Below, in pieces: positions 5,449 through 6,902 of a stretch of DNA of 6,902 bases. Made by a program: the position numbers and the translations under genes. Source of the DNA: DSAR01 sp034437315 (GTDB lineage Bacteria > Chloroflexota > Anaerolineae > B4-G1); NCBI GenBank assembly GCA_034437315.1, contig DAOTUC010000076.1, forward strand, positions 1-6,902, given 5' to 3'. Position 1 is the stretch's first letter. Every line of letters starts with the position of its first letter. A model generated the notes under the pieces. The model saw only the letters and a list, made by a program, of their open reading frames with translations. It was not told where the DNA came from and ran no database searches.

Positions 5449-5486
5449 ATGCAAAGTGATTTGCATTAATTGGCCGGATATTTGCA
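5449..5486. promoter_or_regulatory. ATGCAAA dyad and third half-site between initiator and dnaB
   Basis: In the 79-bp gap, ATGCAAA (5449-5455) and TTTGCAT (5460-5466) form a perfect 7-bp inverted repeat with a 4-bp spacer. A further TTTGCA lies at 5481-5486, 21 bp from the matching half-site. The stretch is more AT-rich than the flanking genes. A repressor or initiator site controlling helicase expression is possible. As RNA it would make a short hairpin without a U tract, so it is not a good intrinsic terminator. Confidence 0.4.
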
Positions 5487-5510
5487 ACGAATCTTGAAGT
5501 ACAAAAACGC

Positions 5511-5516
5511 AAGGAG
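5511..5516 (+). promoter_or_regulatory. Ribosome-binding site that fixes the GTG start of the DnaB gene
   Basis: AAGGAG lies six bases before the GTG at 5523. The reading frame has no ATG near the beginning of the conserved N-terminal domain, and the protein from this GTG begins with the expected DnaB start (MSKQQAIPHNAEAEEAVLG). The spacing and motif therefore support GTG as the true start. Confidence 0.8.
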
Positions 5517-5522
5517 TTTCAC

Positions 5523-6875
5523 GTGTCAAAACAACAGGCAATTCCTCACAATGCTGAGGCCGAGGAAGCGGTGCTGGGATCGCTGCTGATTGATCCCTCG
5601 ATGGGTTACATCTCCGTCGCGCCGATTCTTGAACCTGGCGATTTCTACATCCAGAAAAACGCATGGGTGTACGATGCGGTCCAAACGCTGAATCGGCGCG
5701 GCGTGATGCCGGACTTCGTCACGCTGTGCGACGAATTGGAGCGCCGGGGGCAATTGAAAGACGTCGGCGGCGCCGCATATCTGACGAAGCTGATCAACAC
5801 CGTCCCCTCGGCCCTGCGCGTCGAGGGTTACGCGCACATCGTCGAGCAGGCCGCTATTCGGCGGCGCTTGATCCTCGCTGCTTCCGAAGTAGCCAAGCTG
5901 GCCTACGACGAGGAGATGGACATCGGCGCGGTCCAGGCACAGGCCGAGGAGGCGGTCTTGAACACCCGCCGCAATGGCGTGGGAGATCACGCGATTCCTG
6001 ACGTCATCGAAACCGTGTATGCACAGGCCGATGAGCGGATGAACAACCCCACCGACTGCCCCGGATTATCCACCGGCCTCCGACCGTTGGACGGACTACT
6101 GGGCGGCTTGCAGACCGGCTTCTACATCCTGGCGGCGCGGCCCTCGGTTGGCAAGACGGCGCTGGCGTTGCAGATCGCCTCCAACGTGGCCGCCGCCGGC
6201 GAACGGGTGATGGTGTTTACCCTCGAGATGTCCCCCGAACAGCTTGTGCGGCGGCTGGCCTGTTCCTGGGCCGAGGTCTCGCTGCGGGAGCTTCTGCGGG
6301 GCAAGCTGGACCCAGAATCCTACGCCCGTTTCACGCGGGCGGTGGGGGAGATCAACGAGTGGCCGATGAGTCTTCACACGGGGGACGTGACGCCGGGCGT
6401 CGTCCGGGCCAAGGTGCAACGGGAACTTCTGCGGGGCGACGTCGCGTTAGTCATCGTCGATTACCTCGGATTGCTGTCACCGGATCAGCAGACATTGAAG
6501 AGAGCGGAGACGCGCAACTTGGAACTCGGCGGCATTGCGCGCGGGTTGCTGCTGGCGGCCAACGCCCTGGACACCCCGATTCTATCCATTCACCAGCTCA
6601 ATCGCGGCGTCGACGCCCGCCCGGACAAGCGCCCGATGCTGTCCGACCTGCGGGAAAGCGGGCAGTTGGAGGAGCACGCTGACGTCGTCCTGATGTTGTA
6701 CCGCGAGGGGTACTACGATAACGGCAATGGTGGTGTCGACAATGAGCGAGCGAACGTGATGGAGGTCTGGGCGCGCAAGAACCGCCTCGACGGCCCCTCG
6801 GGTGAGCGGTGCGAGTTGTTCTGGCGGGGGGCGATGATGCGATGCTACGAGATGGAAAGCGGGGTTGTGGAGTAG
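5523..6875 (+). CDS. dnaB: Replicative DNA helicase, DnaB family
   Basis: This 450-residue protein has normal DnaB length and layout. It would form the hexameric 5'-to-3' helicase that unwinds DNA at the fork and contacts primase. The N-terminal domain (about 6-110) carries PHNAEAEEAVLGSLLIDP and GGAAYLTKLINTVPSA. A linker region follows (about 110-180). The RecA-like domain begins with GLSTGLRPLDGLLGGLQTG. It has Walker A ARPSVGKT (205-212, catalytic K211), the FTLEMS segment with the expected Glu, Walker B VALVIVDYLGLL (D313), and the signature QLNRGVDARPDKRPMLSDLRES with Q358. The C-terminal KNRLDGPSG loop matches the arginine-finger hairpin. Small departures from common DnaB: SIHQLNR instead of (L)SQL(S/N)R, LEEHAD instead of IEQDAD, and one extra residue in the KxRxGPxG loop. 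It follows the initiator, so it is likely the element's own helicase rather than the host copy. No loader or primase is visible before the window ends. Confidence 0.95.
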   Translation: MSKQQAIPHNAEAEEAVLGSLLIDPSMGYISVAPILEPGDFYIQKNAWVYDAVQTLNRRGVMPDFVTLCDELERRGQLKDVGGAAYLTKLINTVPSALRVEGYAHIVEQAAIRRRLILAASEVAKLAYDEEMDIGAVQAQAEEAVLNTRRNGVGDHAIPDVIETVYAQADERMNNPTDCPGLSTGLRPLDGLLGGLQTGFYILAARPSVGKTALALQIASNVAAAGERVMVFTLEMSPEQLVRRLACSWAEVSLRELLRGKLDPESYARFTRAVGEINEWPMSLHTGDVTPGVVRAKVQRELLRGDVALVIVDYLGLLSPDQQTLKRAETRNLELGGIARGLLLAANALDTPILSIHQLNRGVDARPDKRPMLSDLRESGQLEEHADVVLMLYREGYYDNGNGGVDNERANVMEVWARKNRLDGPSGERCELFWRGAMMRCYEMESGVVE

Positions 6876-6880
6876 AGTCC

Positions 6881-6897
6881 GCGTGTGCGCGTGCGCG
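6881..6897. other. Alternating purine-pyrimidine GC tract after dnaB
   Basis: The 17 bases at 6881-6897 alternate strictly between purine and pyrimidine and are almost all G or C with two T. Such tracts can adopt Z-DNA under negative supercoiling. The window ends five bases later, so it may simply be the start of a larger GC-rich spacer or gene. Confidence 0.3.
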
Positions 6898-6902
6898 GGG
6901 GT

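Overview
The window is a GC-rich, all-plus-strand cassette of seven genes. It reads as the partition and replication module of a plasmid or integrative element, or possibly a plasmid-like prophage. The host cannot be fixed from the sequence. Strong AGGAGG-type ribosome sites, high GC and the style of the initiator and DnaB fit a Chloroflexota or high-GC Gram-positive background, but this is a low-confidence impression. No rRNA, tRNA, transposase, integrase or CRISPR array is visible.

Layout. 2-865: the C-terminal part of a ParM-like actin ATPase, cut by the left edge. 866-954: an intercistronic repeat cluster (a perfect 13-bp inverted repeat, a 12-bp direct repeat, and CAAATG/TGGGTGAC cores) that looks like an operator or centromere. 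955-1290: a small ribbon-helix-helix protein, the likely ParR adaptor. 1324-1839: a coiled-coil protein of unknown function. 1840-1988: the longest gap, AT-rich, with short repeats and dyads. 1989-3530: a 513-residue protein with a winged-helix-like N-terminus and a replication-relaxation-like (possibly degenerate PD-(D/E)XK) core. 3546-4361: a basic protein I do not recognise. 4362-4438: a short spacer forming the second half of a symmetric four-copy CGATG array. 4439-5443: a winged-helix replication initiator resembling phage replisome organisers. 5523-6875: a full-length DnaB-type replicative helicase with a GTG start. 6876-6902: a short alternating purine-pyrimidine tail.

How the parts may work together. 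ParM and the RHH protein would form a type II (actin) segregation system acting on the repeats between their genes. The initiator and DnaB form a replication-start pair. The most striking structure is inside the initiator gene. Six 21-bp tandem repeats (4919-5044) are followed at once by a 66-bp A/C-biased, low-GC tract (5045-5110) and then two GC-rich dyads (5110-5148). This matches the layout of the lambda O-type intragenic origin: iterons, unwinding element, structured DNA. I infer it is the element's replication origin. The coiled-coil protein, the replication-relaxation-like protein and the unknown protein lie between the two modules and may be accessory partition, replication or mobilisation factors; the sequence alone does not show which.
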